From: Palsa-360 sp963719875
Lineage (GTDB): Bacteria; Acidobacteriota; Terriglobia; Acidiferrales; UBA7541
Assembly (NCBI GenBank): GCA_963719875.1
Contig: CAVRDJ010000004.1
Span: 1,674,001 to 1,738,000, forward strand
Reading direction: 5' to 3'
Length of the DNA: 64,000 bases
The notes beneath the pieces are model-generated. The model was not told the origin of the DNA, made no database searches, and saw nothing but the letters and a program-made list of their open reading frames with translations. The position numbers and the translations under genes were made by a program. This document shows positions 8,918 through 16,252 of the stretch, piece after piece (the stretch's first letter is position 1; the number at the start of each line of letters is the position of its first letter).

Positions 8918-9318
8918 TTTCCTGCCTCCTAGCCCAGCCCTGCCGGATTTGAGCGAAAACATTGAATTCCGCAGGGCGTCCTCCATTGTGGTGCATCTTA
9001 GGCTGCCAAAGTTGCACAAGTCAACAAGCTGAAAATACGCAGAGAGGAACCCGCAAACGTAGCAATGGGCGCCACGCAGGCGGCTTGCAGCCCGGGGGGA
9101 CAAATCCATCCTCACAGCTGCTGGACCAAAACCTCGGCGCGGTAACTTCTACGTTAGGCATTGTGCGCTGTATTTGACACAGCGGTTCGGGATAGACGAG
9201 ATGGAAAGGCAGAATCGCGAAGCCATCAAATGACGGCTCCGCGATCTGGTTACGGAGTGAACCCCAATGCCTACAAGAGATCGGGGCGTTTCAACTTGCG
9301 TTGCAAGACTGAACTCGT
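8918..9318. other. Intergenic, no gene recognised
   Basis: About 400 bases upstream of the phosphatase operon, presumably holding its promoter. I see no conserved coding frame, tRNA or strong hairpin here. Confidence 0.5.
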
Positions 9319-9678
9319 CTACGGGGAGTGGGAGAGCCGCTTAGAGATTAGAGTTGCGTGGATTGCACCGGACTTCTCCAAAGTGCCCGTGCAAATCACG
9401 TAGTCCTGTTCTTTAACCTGGCTGACGTCAATGTCGTTTACTTTCTTGGCGCCGTGATACTGACTGACCCATTTCGTCGAGCTGTCGTACACAATGGTCT
9501 TCTCTACACTCGAACCCCCCTTACGAACAGAGAGACTGGAGCCCGCCGTATCGCTTCTTATAATTATACCTTCCCAGCGCGCCTGCTTCGGCTGGGCGGG
9601 AGCCTGTTGCGCGAACACCGCCGCAAGCGGGAAGATAAGTACCAACGCAAACAGCAGAGTGAGTTGCTTCTTCAGCAT
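9319..9678 (-). CDS. Small exported DUF5666-like protein
   Basis: 119 residues beginning MLKKQLTLLFALVLIFPLAA, a signal peptide cleaved near AAVFAQQ. The mature part has the strand pattern of DUF5666/OB-like domains: RWEGIIIRSDTAGSSLSVRK, SSTKWVS, IDVSQVKEQDYVICTG, IHATLIS. The family is common in exported acidobacterial proteins and has no known reaction. The start at 9678 has AAAAGGAG about 7 bases upstream; the in-frame extension to 9741 is not used. It lies between the second kinase-like gene and the phosphatase operon on the same strand, with gaps of 225 and 401 bases, so co-transcription is uncertain. Confidence 0.75.
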   Translation of the reverse strand: MLKKQLTLLFALVLIFPLAAVFAQQAPAQPKQARWEGIIIRSDTAGSSLSVRKGGSSVEKTIVYDSSTKWVSQYHGAKKVNDIDVSQVKEQDYVICTGTLEKSGAIHATLISKRLSHSP

Positions 9679-9903
9679 GTTTTTCTCCTTTTCTCCTTTT
9701 CTCCGAATGATCTGGAAGATATGATATGCAACAAGAAACACTAGACCTAGTTAGGGGCCGAAAAAAGCATGCTGCTTTCAAACTTGGGCTTCCAATCCAA
9801 CGTCTCCACTGCGTCCGTCGAACTGGTTGCCCAGCGAGAACCTGATCCCCGAAGAGCCACTCGCCCAGTTGAGTAATGCAGTTTACTACAGTGGTCCGAT
9901 GAT

Positions 9904-10725
9904 TCAGTACAGCACTTCGTTCTCACCTTTTTCAGCGATCATCTTCTGGAACTGCGCCACAATCTTGTCCCGTCGCGCCATCACCGCTTTCACTTCAACT
10001 TTTTTGAGATAGCCTTTGGTTTTTTCTGTCAGCGCGTTCTCGTCCAGCGCCTTCAGTTTCTCAAGCAACTGCCGGTCGCAGCGTACCAAGTCCTTGGGAT
10101 CCTTCGGTTCTTTGTTGAGGCGAAATGCACGGCTGAAATCAATCCTCCAAATCTTCCAATCCTCACCGATTAGGATGTTGGTCAGGTTGGGATCGGAATC
10201 GGAGACCAATTGATCGAAGACCCGAATCCTGTACATCTGATTGTTCCAGGCGTCCCCATCCGGCGGAGTTAATTTTTTCTTGTGGCGCTCCTCCTCATCC
10301 ATCTTCACCGGCAACCACCAACTGAGTGAGCCTACTTTGCCTTCCCATTCGCGTTCGACATATACCGGCAGCATGTCGTCCAAGCCAAGCAACTCAGCCA
10401 GTCCATAAGCAGCGATATTATACTTGTAGGAATCTACGAAGTTCAGTTCGGTGCCGGAGGTAAGCACCATCGAAGCTTTGTGTTCATCAATTGGTTGGAA
10501 AGAAGCGTCGTGCGTCACGGTGCCATCGGAGAGCGTAAGCCGCGCGGTGTGGGTGATGCCATTCTTGGCCTGCCGACTGTTCACCACCTTGGCGGTGAGA
10601 AGGAACTGCTTAATCTGCTCCTTGGTCAGGGTTGGCTCGTCCGCGGCAACCACGAAGAGTCGGCAAGTCAGACACACCAGAGCGGCAAGAATAAACCCGC
10701 GCCACCGCAGATGAAAGGAGCCCAT
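9904..10725 (-). CDS. Exported atypical-kinase-like protein, copy 2
   Basis: 273 residues. The signal peptide is FILAALVCLTCRLFVVAA. It shares the block order of the 3565-4398 protein: HDASFQPIDEHKAS (72-85), GTELNFVDSYKYNIAAY (91-107), GSLSWW (132-137), FDQLVSDSDPNLTNILIG (170-187), WKIWRIDFSRAF (190-201) and PKDLVRCDRQLLEKL. The D-x-D-x-N loop and the Asp of IDFSRAF would be the catalytic and metal-binding residues if this is a Fam20/HipA-type kinase fold. In this copy the helix reads AAYGLAEL where copy 1 has AGYELAKL, so an Glu that might pair with the ATP lysine is lost. The start at 10725 has GGAGG 5-9 bases upstream. An insertion sequence begins only about 60 bases upstream and may have altered its promoter. 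Confidence 0.75.
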   Translation of the reverse strand: MGSFHLRWRGFILAALVCLTCRLFVVAADEPTLTKEQIKQFLLTAKVVNSRQAKNGITHTARLTLSDGTVTHDASFQPIDEHKASMVLTSGTELNFVDSYKYNIAAYGLAELLGLDDMLPVYVEREWEGKVGSLSWWLPVKMDEEERHKKKLTPPDGDAWNNQMYRIRVFDQLVSDSDPNLTNILIGEDWKIWRIDFSRAFRLNKEPKDPKDLVRCDRQLLEKLKALDENALTEKTKGYLKKVEVKAVMARRDKIVAQFQKMIAEKGENEVLY

Positions 10726-10794
10726 GGAGGATCCTCCGCTGAGCGACTGGAAGGCTACTCCTTTGGGCTGCCATGGTCAACCGAACGTATCGCG

Positions 10795-10846
10795 CCATCT
10801 AAAATGTAACCGAAGGGTGCAACGTCGCGCCATTTAGAATGTAACC
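10795..10846 (+). repeat. Left terminal double repeat of the IS
   Basis: Two direct copies of CCAT(C/T)TAnAATGTAACC at 10795-10811 and 10830-10846, 35 bases apart. They mirror the right end and are probably transposase-binding sites (inference). Confidence 0.75.
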
Positions 10847-10875
10847 CAACCAAAAAACGAAATGAGGAGGTTGGG

Positions 10876-12189
10876 TTGGGAAACAAGGGACGATGGGAGT
10901 ATCTGCGGGCGATTTATGAGCGATATCACAGAGCGGAACGGAAGAGCAAGAACGTGATCTTGAGCGAGTTTTGCGCGAACACCGGCTATCACCGCAAGTA
11001 TGCCATCCGGCTGCTGAACGGACCACAACCCGAGAAGCGGCGGCCAGTTCCACGGCCACGCGGAGTGAGTTATAGCCCGGAGGCTGTGGCGGTCGTGCGG
11101 GCGGTGTGGGAGGCCGCGGGCTATCCATGGTCGGTGCGCCTGAGGGCGGTGCTGCCCGGCTGGATGCCGTGGATTCGCAAACGGTTTGGTGTTTCGCCTG
11201 CCGTGGAGAAGCAGTTGTTGCAGATCAGCCCGCGACAGATCGACCGGCGATTGCAGGCGCAAAAGACGCAGCGTAAGCGACGCATCTACGGGCGTACCAA
11301 GCCGGGTTATTTGCTCAAGCACCAGATTCCGGTGAAAACGGATCGCTGGGACGTGCAGATCCCCGGTTTCACGGAAGTGGATTTGGTATCGCATTCGGGC
11401 AACTCGGCCAGCGGAGAGTTCGCCCACACACTGAATGTGACCGACATTCATACCACTTGGACGGAATCGCGAGCGGTGCTGGGACGCGGCGAACAGGCCG
11501 TGCAACAGGCCTTAAATCGAATTGCCGAGGTCTTGCCGTTCCGCCTGCGAGGCGTGGACTCGGACAACGGCTCGGAGTTTATTAACTGGCATTTGAAGGG
11601 CTGGTGCGAACAGCAGAAGATCCAGCTCACCAGAGGGCGTCCCTACAAGAAGGACGATAACGCGCATATCGAACAGAAGAACTGGACGCATGTGCGCAAA
11701 CTGCTGGGCTGGGAACGCTACGACAGGCACGAGGCGGTGGAGGCCATCAACGATCTCTACAGCTGTGAATTGCGATTGTGGCTGAACCTGTTTTTACCTT
11801 CGGTGAAGTTGCTGAAGAAGGTGCGCGTGGGATCGAAGGTGCGGCGGGTCTACGACGGGCCGCGCACTCCGCTGGAGCGCGTGAAGGCCTGCCCGGAGGC
11901 CAACGCCGAGCGAGTGGCCTGGCTGGAGGAGCAGAGAAAGCGTCTGGACCCGTTTCAGTTAGCCAGAATCATCGATCGCAAACTGGAGCGAATCTACCGG
12001 ATGGCCAACCGGCGCCTGAGCCCGAAAGCAATGCCGGAAACACCGGTGCAAGGAGGCACCGGCCGAGAAAATGGCTGTGGGAAAGTGGAAATCAAAACCC
12101 GATTTCCACTTTCCCACAGCCACGGCGGCGACGACTCTCGGGTTACATTTCAAATGTCTCGACGATCTACCCTTCGGTTACATTCTTAA
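10876..12189 (+). CDS. IS transposase, integrase catalytic (rve) core
   Basis: 437 residues. The N-terminal part is helix-turn-helix-like (ILSEFCANTGYHRKYAIRLL). The DDE core reads GFTEVDLVSHSG (first Asp), RGVDSDNGSEFIN (second Asp) and KKDDNAHIEQKN (Glu), the usual order for rve-type transposases. A basic C-terminal region (DRKLERIYRMANRRLSPKA) follows. No ATG is present near the N-terminus. A TTG at 10876 with GAGGAGG ending 5 bases before it is the likely start. The frame reads through a strong hairpin (12072-12122) and into the right inverted terminus, so the last 40 or so residues may be non-essential. Confidence 0.85.
   Translation: MGNKGRWEYLRAIYERYHRAERKSKNVILSEFCANTGYHRKYAIRLLNGPQPEKRRPVPRPRGVSYSPEAVAVVRAVWEAAGYPWSVRLRAVLPGWMPWIRKRFGVSPAVEKQLLQISPRQIDRRLQAQKTQRKRRIYGRTKPGYLLKHQIPVKTDRWDVQIPGFTEVDLVSHSGNSASGEFAHTLNVTDIHTTWTESRAVLGRGEQAVQQALNRIAEVLPFRLRGVDSDNGSEFINWHLKGWCEQQKIQLTRGRPYKKDDNAHIEQKNWTHVRKLLGWERYDRHEAVEAINDLYSCELRLWLNLFLPSVKLLKKVRVGSKVRRVYDGPRTPLERVKACPEANAERVAWLEEQRKRLDPFQLARIIDRKLERIYRMANRRLSPKAMPETPVQGGTGRENGCGKVEIKTRFPLSHSHGGDDSRVTFQMSRRSTLRLHS
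12072..12122 (+). other. Perfect 22-bp stem-loop in the 3' end of the transposase gene
   Basis: A perfect 22-base inverted repeat (12072-12093 with 12101-12122) with a 7-base loop AAAACCC. It lies inside the transposase frame about 65 bases before its stop. There is no U-tract, so it is not a classical intrinsic terminator. It may block read-in transcription or translation, or reduce transposase expression (inference). Confidence 0.8.
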
Positions 12190-12193
12190 ATGG
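12141..12193 (-). repeat. Right terminal double repeat of the IS
   Basis: Inverted counterparts of the left-end motifs at 12141-12157 and 12176-12193, GGTTACATTTCAAATGT and GGTTACATTCTTAAATGG. Confidence 0.75.
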
Positions 12194-12321
12194 CTCGACA
12201 GGCCGAAAATAGCCGGAATGGTCGGCGCAAAACCCTAGCCGCGTTGCTTCAGAACCAGAGGGCTTGCGACAGCCGCAGTGCTTTATGCATATAGCCGCGC
12301 CATAGGACGTTAGTAACGACC

Positions 12322-12376
12322 AGGGATTTTTGTTCCGGGTGAATTCTCTCTCATTTCACCTCGTACAAAAATCCCT
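12322..12376. repeat. Nested inverted repeat (hairpin)
   Basis: AGGGATTTTTGT at 12322-12333 pairs perfectly with ACAAAAATCCCT at 12365-12376. Inside it GGTGAA pairs with TTCACC, giving a two-tier hairpin. It lies just downstream, in minus-strand direction, of the response-regulator gene end at 12426, so it could terminate that transcript. It could also be a small palindromic mobile element. Confidence 0.5.
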
Positions 12377-12425
12377 CGCCAGGTTAAAGGCAGAAAGATC
12401 GTGAAAGTGAACTACCTAAATCGGA

Positions 12426-12794
12426 TCATGCGGCAGTGAGTCTTTGAACCTCATCAGCCAGTGTAGCGAGTTGATCTGTCTTGGATAGAATCGAGGCCAC
12501 CCCGGCTGCTTGAGCCAGGTCGCTGGATATTGCGTCTTTATAGAAAGTGAATAGTATGATCGGGGCGTTTGGCACAATTTGATGAAGCAATACGGCTGCT
12601 TGTAAACCATTTATTCCAGGCATCAAAAAATCCAGAACAATCACGTCGGGTTTTAACTCTCGAACTTTTTGGATTCCTTCCAGGCCATCGGTCGCTTCCC
12701 CACAAACTTCGAGGCCGGGCCGGGATTCGACGAACCTCCGCACCAAGCCCCGAATGGGGGCATTGTCGTCAACAACAAGAATTCGCTTACTCAT
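12426..12794 (-). CDS. Single-domain response regulator (CheY-like receiver)
   Basis: 122 residues, only a receiver domain. Acidic pocket D9-D10 (VVDDN), phosphoacceptor D55 (VIVLDFLMPG), T83 (LFTF) and K105 (LSKTD) are all present, so phosphorylation should be possible. No output domain follows. The start at 12794 (MSKRILVV) has GGAG 6-9 bases upstream; an in-frame extension to 12836 lacks support. No histidine kinase lies nearby, so the partner is unknown. It is preceded by about 600 bases without a clear gene. Confidence 0.85.
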   Translation of the reverse strand: MSKRILVVDDNAPIRGLVRRFVESRPGLEVCGEATDGLEGIQKVRELKPDVIVLDFLMPGINGLQAAVLLHQIVPNAPIILFTFYKDAISSDLAQAAGVASILSKTDQLATLADEVQRLTAA

Positions 12795-13408
12795 AAAGAA
12801 CTCCAAGTGAGGAGACCCTTGAGCCGGGAGAGGCACCTCAATAATATGGTAAACCTACCTCCCGCATGCCATGAAGGGCAATACACGGTTTCACCTAATC
12901 TAAGGAGAGAAAGACGCCTACTGCCCCAATAGGACACACTCATCTGTTCGGTTGTCGCAAACATGACTCTCGCAATTGACCCATGGAATTGGGATTCCGC
13001 CACGCTCCATTCGCCAAGCTATTCCGGAATCGGGCCGCAAACAGGCTTATTGGGGACCGATACCTTGAAATGATCGTTGCAGTTGATACATAGAATCATG
13101 TAGTTGCTCATCCGGGCGAATCCAGTACTGGAAGTAACATGAACCAGAACGATGCCCTTCGGGATTAGACCCGGCGCACGCAAGTGGTCATCAGCGTCGC
13201 CTCTGGATTCAATCAGAACATCATGGCGTCTGACAGAATCGTACGGTTCCTTCCAGATGCATGCTATAACCGGATCGTTCCATTGTTATCATTCGTCGGT
13301 TAAATTTTTGCGCAATGCCTCGTCAAGGAGTTCCTACAATGAGTAGCTTGACTTGGGGCTCGCGCGGTTCTACTCTCTGCGCCGAAGGGTAAGGAGCGCC
13401 TTCACACT
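12795..13408. other. Intergenic, no supported gene
   Basis: Divergent control region between the response regulator and the propeller gene at 13409. On the minus strand an open frame of about 83 codons ends at 13019. It includes MSNYMILCINCNDHFKVSV with a CxxC and a later Cys, but it lacks a usable start codon and ribosome site for most of its length. I do not call it a gene. Confidence 0.4.
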
Positions 13409-14491
13409 ATGAACTCAACCACCATGAAAAGACATTTCTGCGGGCGAAGGGGCGGGTGGCTACTGCTTGGGATGCTGTTCGCAGCGATGCCCTTAGTGGC
13501 GGCTACGGCCCGAATCTATGTCACAAACAGAGGCGGAACCACCATTAGTGTGATCGACCCCGCGACGAACAAGGTCGTGGAGGTGATCAAAGGTATTGAA
13601 TCGCCTGAAGTGGTGCGATTCTCTCCCGACGGAAGCCGTCTCTATATCGCCAACAGGAGCATAGACGTCCTCTACGTCATGGATCGAAAGAGCGGAAAGT
13701 ATATCAAGAAGGTGCCTCTCAGCGGTTGGGCCAACGATGCGGCAGTGACGAGCGATGGAAAATTGATTGTAGTCTGCATCCGTAATACCGGCACAGAGGC
13801 CATGGATGTCGGGGCGCTGGATATCATCGACGCCAAATCCCTGGAGAAGGTCAAGAGTATTCCGGTCCGGAGAGGGCTGCACGACGTGTCCTTGACGGGC
13901 GACGGAAAGTTTGCGGCCGCCGGCTCGCCGCCGGGACAATCTATAACCGTCTTTGATCTTCAGAAAATGGAAATCGCTTGGGAGGTTCAGTACGACCAGG
14001 GAGTACTGCCCTTAATCATTGAAAGCAACCCCGATGGCTCGGGCCACCGGATCTTCGCACAGCTGAACCGAACGAACGGATTCTCGGTGGTGGATTTTGC
14101 GACGCACAAGGAAGTGCAAAGAATCACGAACCCCGACGAACCCAAGGGGTTCGGCCCCGGGTGCGAAGGCATCAGCCACGGTATCGGAATATCCCCGGAC
14201 GATAAGACCCTGTGGACCAACAGCAGGCCGGCCAACGCCGTCTTCGTCTACTCGCTCCCTGACCTCAAACTGCTCGGACATGTCTCATTGCCTGAAACGC
14301 CTGTACCGGGAAAGGCTCCCCGGGGAGGCGGACCCGCCTGGATCACTTTCTCTCCCGATGGCAGGACCGTTTACGATTCCACTTGCGGGACCAAGTCGGT
14401 GTCCGCTATCGATGTGGAGGCAATGAAAGAAATGACTCGCATCCCTGTCGGAGAGATGCCCGACCGGATCAGCACGTTGGTGCTGCCCTGA
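13409..14491 (+). CDS. Exported YVTN beta-propeller protein
   Basis: 360 residues. A basic N-terminus and hydrophobic stretch (GGWLLLGMLFAAMPLVAATA) form a signal peptide. Seven or so YVTN/PQQ-like blades follow: RIYVTNRGGTTISVIDPATN, VVRFSPDGSRLYIANRSIDV, AAVTSDGKLIVVCIRN, WITFSPDGRTVYDSTC. No heme or metal motif is seen. It is followed 79 bases later by a monoheme cytochrome-like gene on the same strand. The family is frequently found next to c-type cytochromes, but its substrate is unknown. The start at 13409 has AAGGAG about 11 bases upstream; a second ATG at 13424 is possible. Confidence 0.85.
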   Translation: MNSTTMKRHFCGRRGGWLLLGMLFAAMPLVAATARIYVTNRGGTTISVIDPATNKVVEVIKGIESPEVVRFSPDGSRLYIANRSIDVLYVMDRKSGKYIKKVPLSGWANDAAVTSDGKLIVVCIRNTGTEAMDVGALDIIDAKSLEKVKSIPVRRGLHDVSLTGDGKFAAAGSPPGQSITVFDLQKMEIAWEVQYDQGVLPLIIESNPDGSGHRIFAQLNRTNGFSVVDFATHKEVQRITNPDEPKGFGPGCEGISHGIGISPDDKTLWTNSRPANAVFVYSLPDLKLLGHVSLPETPVPGKAPRGGGPAWITFSPDGRTVYDSTCGTKSVSAIDVEAMKEMTRIPVGEMPDRISTLVLP

Positions 14492-14570
14492 AGTTGAGGT
14501 TCGGCGCGTTGCGGAGACGTGGAACTGCTGTCTGTCCCACAGAATTTGACCTGGCGAAGGTGAGGTGCTT

Positions 14571-15077
14571 ATGGTTTCGAGGGTTCTGCCAAAGATAATT
14601 TTTGCTGGTTTCGTGGTAGCGGTTGCCGTCCTGCTGTGGGCGCTTGCTCCTTCTATAACAGCGCAGACCTCCGGCAGCCCCGATGCGCAGACACCGCAGC
14701 TGGATTATGAGTTTTTCAAAACGCGCGTCGAGCCTATCTTCCTGAAAAAGCGGTCGGAGGACCACGCCCGCTGCTACGTTTGCCATCAAGTCATGCGTCA
14801 CGGTGGCGGACCCCTTAGCCTGGAGATGCTGCCACCCGGGGCGAGCTTTTGGACCGAGGAGCAGTCTCGCCATAATTTCGAGGTCGTCTCGAAACTGGTG
14901 GTTCCCGGCAACCCGGACTTGAGCCTGTTTCTGCGAATGCCGCTGGCGCCAGAGGCGGGCGGCCTCGCCGACACGCACCAGGGAGGGAGGCAATTTGCAT
15001 CCGAGGACGACCCGGACTGGAAGAACATGAAGGCGTGGGTTCTCGGGCAAAAAGCAGGAGGTTCCTCCACGCCGTAG
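14571..15077 (+). CDS. Membrane-anchored cytochrome c-like protein
   Basis: 168 residues. A hydrophobic signal/anchor (IIFAGFVVAVAVLLWALA) precedes a domain opening YEFFKTRVEPIFLKK and a single CYVCH heme-binding motif. This pattern (long gap, then CxxCH, then a late SLFLRMPLAPEAGG Met-containing segment) resembles Planctomycete-type cytochrome C domains. The start at 14571 is preceded by GAGGTG; a GTG two codons earlier (14565) is an alternative. It probably forms a transcription unit with the YVTN propeller upstream. Confidence 0.75.
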   Translation: MVSRVLPKIIFAGFVVAVAVLLWALAPSITAQTSGSPDAQTPQLDYEFFKTRVEPIFLKKRSEDHARCYVCHQVMRHGGGPLSLEMLPPGASFWTEEQSRHNFEVVSKLVVPGNPDLSLFLRMPLAPEAGGLADTHQGGRQFASEDDPDWKNMKAWVLGQKAGGSSTP

Positions 15078-15117
15078 CCGAAAGGCTTCCGATATTCTCC
15101 CGATTCCACCGAGATCT

Positions 15118-15142
15118 GCGGTCGAAGCTTCCCTTCGACCGC
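15118..15142. terminator. Bidirectional terminator candidate between convergent genes
   Basis: GCGGTCGAAG at 15118-15127 pairs perfectly with CTTCGACCGC at 15133-15142 around a 5-base loop, followed by a short CTTT on the plus strand. It sits in the 112-base gap between convergent cytochrome genes. Confidence 0.6.
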
Positions 15143-15189
15143 CTTTGAGTCCGAAACATATAGGCCGAACCTTGAAGCCGGCCTCGCAT

Positions 15190-16152
15190 TCACTGCGGCG
15201 GGAGCGATCCGAGATATGCCGAGATCGCAATGATGTCGTCCTCGGGAAGATTCGCAACAACTTTCTTCATCGGTGCCACGGCAGCGCCGGCGCTCGATCC
15301 ATTCTGAATGCAGATGAGTTGCCGGGCGATATAGACCGGCTGCAGACCAGCGATTCTTGGCACTTCACCGAGACCCCTCAGATCCTCCCCGTGACAGCCC
15401 GCGCATTGGATCGTCTTACCAGACCCACCGGTCTTCACGAGCATTTCTCCTTTAGCTAGGCTGCCGGGAGGAACGTAAGCTAGAAAAGCAGAATGTGGAT
15501 CGCGATTCGCAGTTCTGACAGGATCTACCGGTGTTTCTATAATGCGCTGGCCGATGGGTTCCGTGCCGCCGGCCGGGTCCAGAAGACGATGGCGCGCCGC
15601 AGTGCTGACATAAGTCTTTGGCGGCGTGGCAGTTTCGATCACTTTTACCCAAGGGATCGGCTTGATTGCCGCGAAATACTCAGCCGCTTGCCGCACATCC
15701 TCATCGGACACGATTTTCGCAATAGGGCCCATCCGATCGTCATCCTTCCGGGCCCCAGATTTGAAATAGCTCATCTGACGCACGATGTACTCGGCGGGGA
15801 GGCCGGCAACGTCGGCGGATTCGGGATGTCCTTGTCCCGACATGAGGTGGCAGGTGCCGCATGCCATCTTTGCCGCTCCGGTTTCATCTTTCACGATCCG
15901 GGGGGCGGGACCATGTTCATCGGGAAACCAATCGGGCGGATTTCCGCTGCTGGCGACTTGAGCAGGGTCATATACTTTGGTGCTGCCCGGCACACTCACT
16001 GGGCCAGTCGCCTTAACACTAGGGGGCTGTACCTTGTCCGGAAGGTTGTACGCCCACGAAGGAAGACCGTTTGGGACCGACTGCGGCATTTGCGCTGCAG
16101 CGGTCAAGGACAACAGGAAAGCGAAAGGCAGAATCCTGATCCAGTTGCTCAT
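15190..16152 (-). CDS. Diheme c-type cytochrome (class I, cytochrome c553-like tandem)
   Basis: 320 residues. Signal peptide MSNWIRILPFAFLLSLTAAA, then two class-I cytochrome domains. The first carries CGTCH (near LMSGQGHPE) and ends in VRQAAEYFAAIKPIPW. The second carries CAGCH (GEDLRGLGEVPRIAGLQP) and ends DDIIAISAYLGSLPPQ. Both have the LAGQ/GLQ-type YIVRQM or YIARQL helix that supplies the Met region. This layout is typical of periplasmic cytochromes serving oxidases or dehydrogenases. No strong ribosome site is visible at 16152. It converges on the propeller/cytochrome pair at 13409-15077. Confidence 0.9.
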   Translation of the reverse strand: MSNWIRILPFAFLLSLTAAAQMPQSVPNGLPSWAYNLPDKVQPPSVKATGPVSVPGSTKVYDPAQVASSGNPPDWFPDEHGPAPRIVKDETGAAKMACGTCHLMSGQGHPESADVAGLPAEYIVRQMSYFKSGARKDDDRMGPIAKIVSDEDVRQAAEYFAAIKPIPWVKVIETATPPKTYVSTAARHRLLDPAGGTEPIGQRIIETPVDPVRTANRDPHSAFLAYVPPGSLAKGEMLVKTGGSGKTIQCAGCHGEDLRGLGEVPRIAGLQPVYIARQLICIQNGSSAGAAVAPMKKVVANLPEDDIIAISAYLGSLPPQ

Positions 16153-16252
16153 AGATTTAGGCCCAAATCAATTCGAACGAATATACACCCGGATGTCAAG
16201 CTTCGGCGCTGGAGATTCCCAACATAAGACCTTTTTACCAGGACCTTAAAAC

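Larger units (their letters stand above)
10788..12200 (+). mobile_element. Insertion sequence with rve-type DDE transposase
   Basis: About 1.41 kb, one transposase gene bounded by inverted termini. Each terminus carries two copies of a CCATTTANAATGTAACC-like motif in direct orientation. On the left they lie at 10795-10811 and 10830-10846; on the right, inverted, at 12141-12157 and 12176-12193. The outer motif at each end is followed inward by GAAGGGT. Exact ends are approximate (TATCG.. left, TGTCG.. right on the opposite strand), and I could not identify a target-site duplication. The family is best described as an IS481/ISNCY-like rve-domain element; a specific IS name cannot be given from sequence alone. 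Confidence 0.8.

Noticed and set aside
13019..13290. Minus-strand open frame with MSNYMILCINCNDHF and a CxxC
   Set aside because: No usable start codon or ribosome site for most of its length and no family recognised. Could be chance in a long intergenic region.
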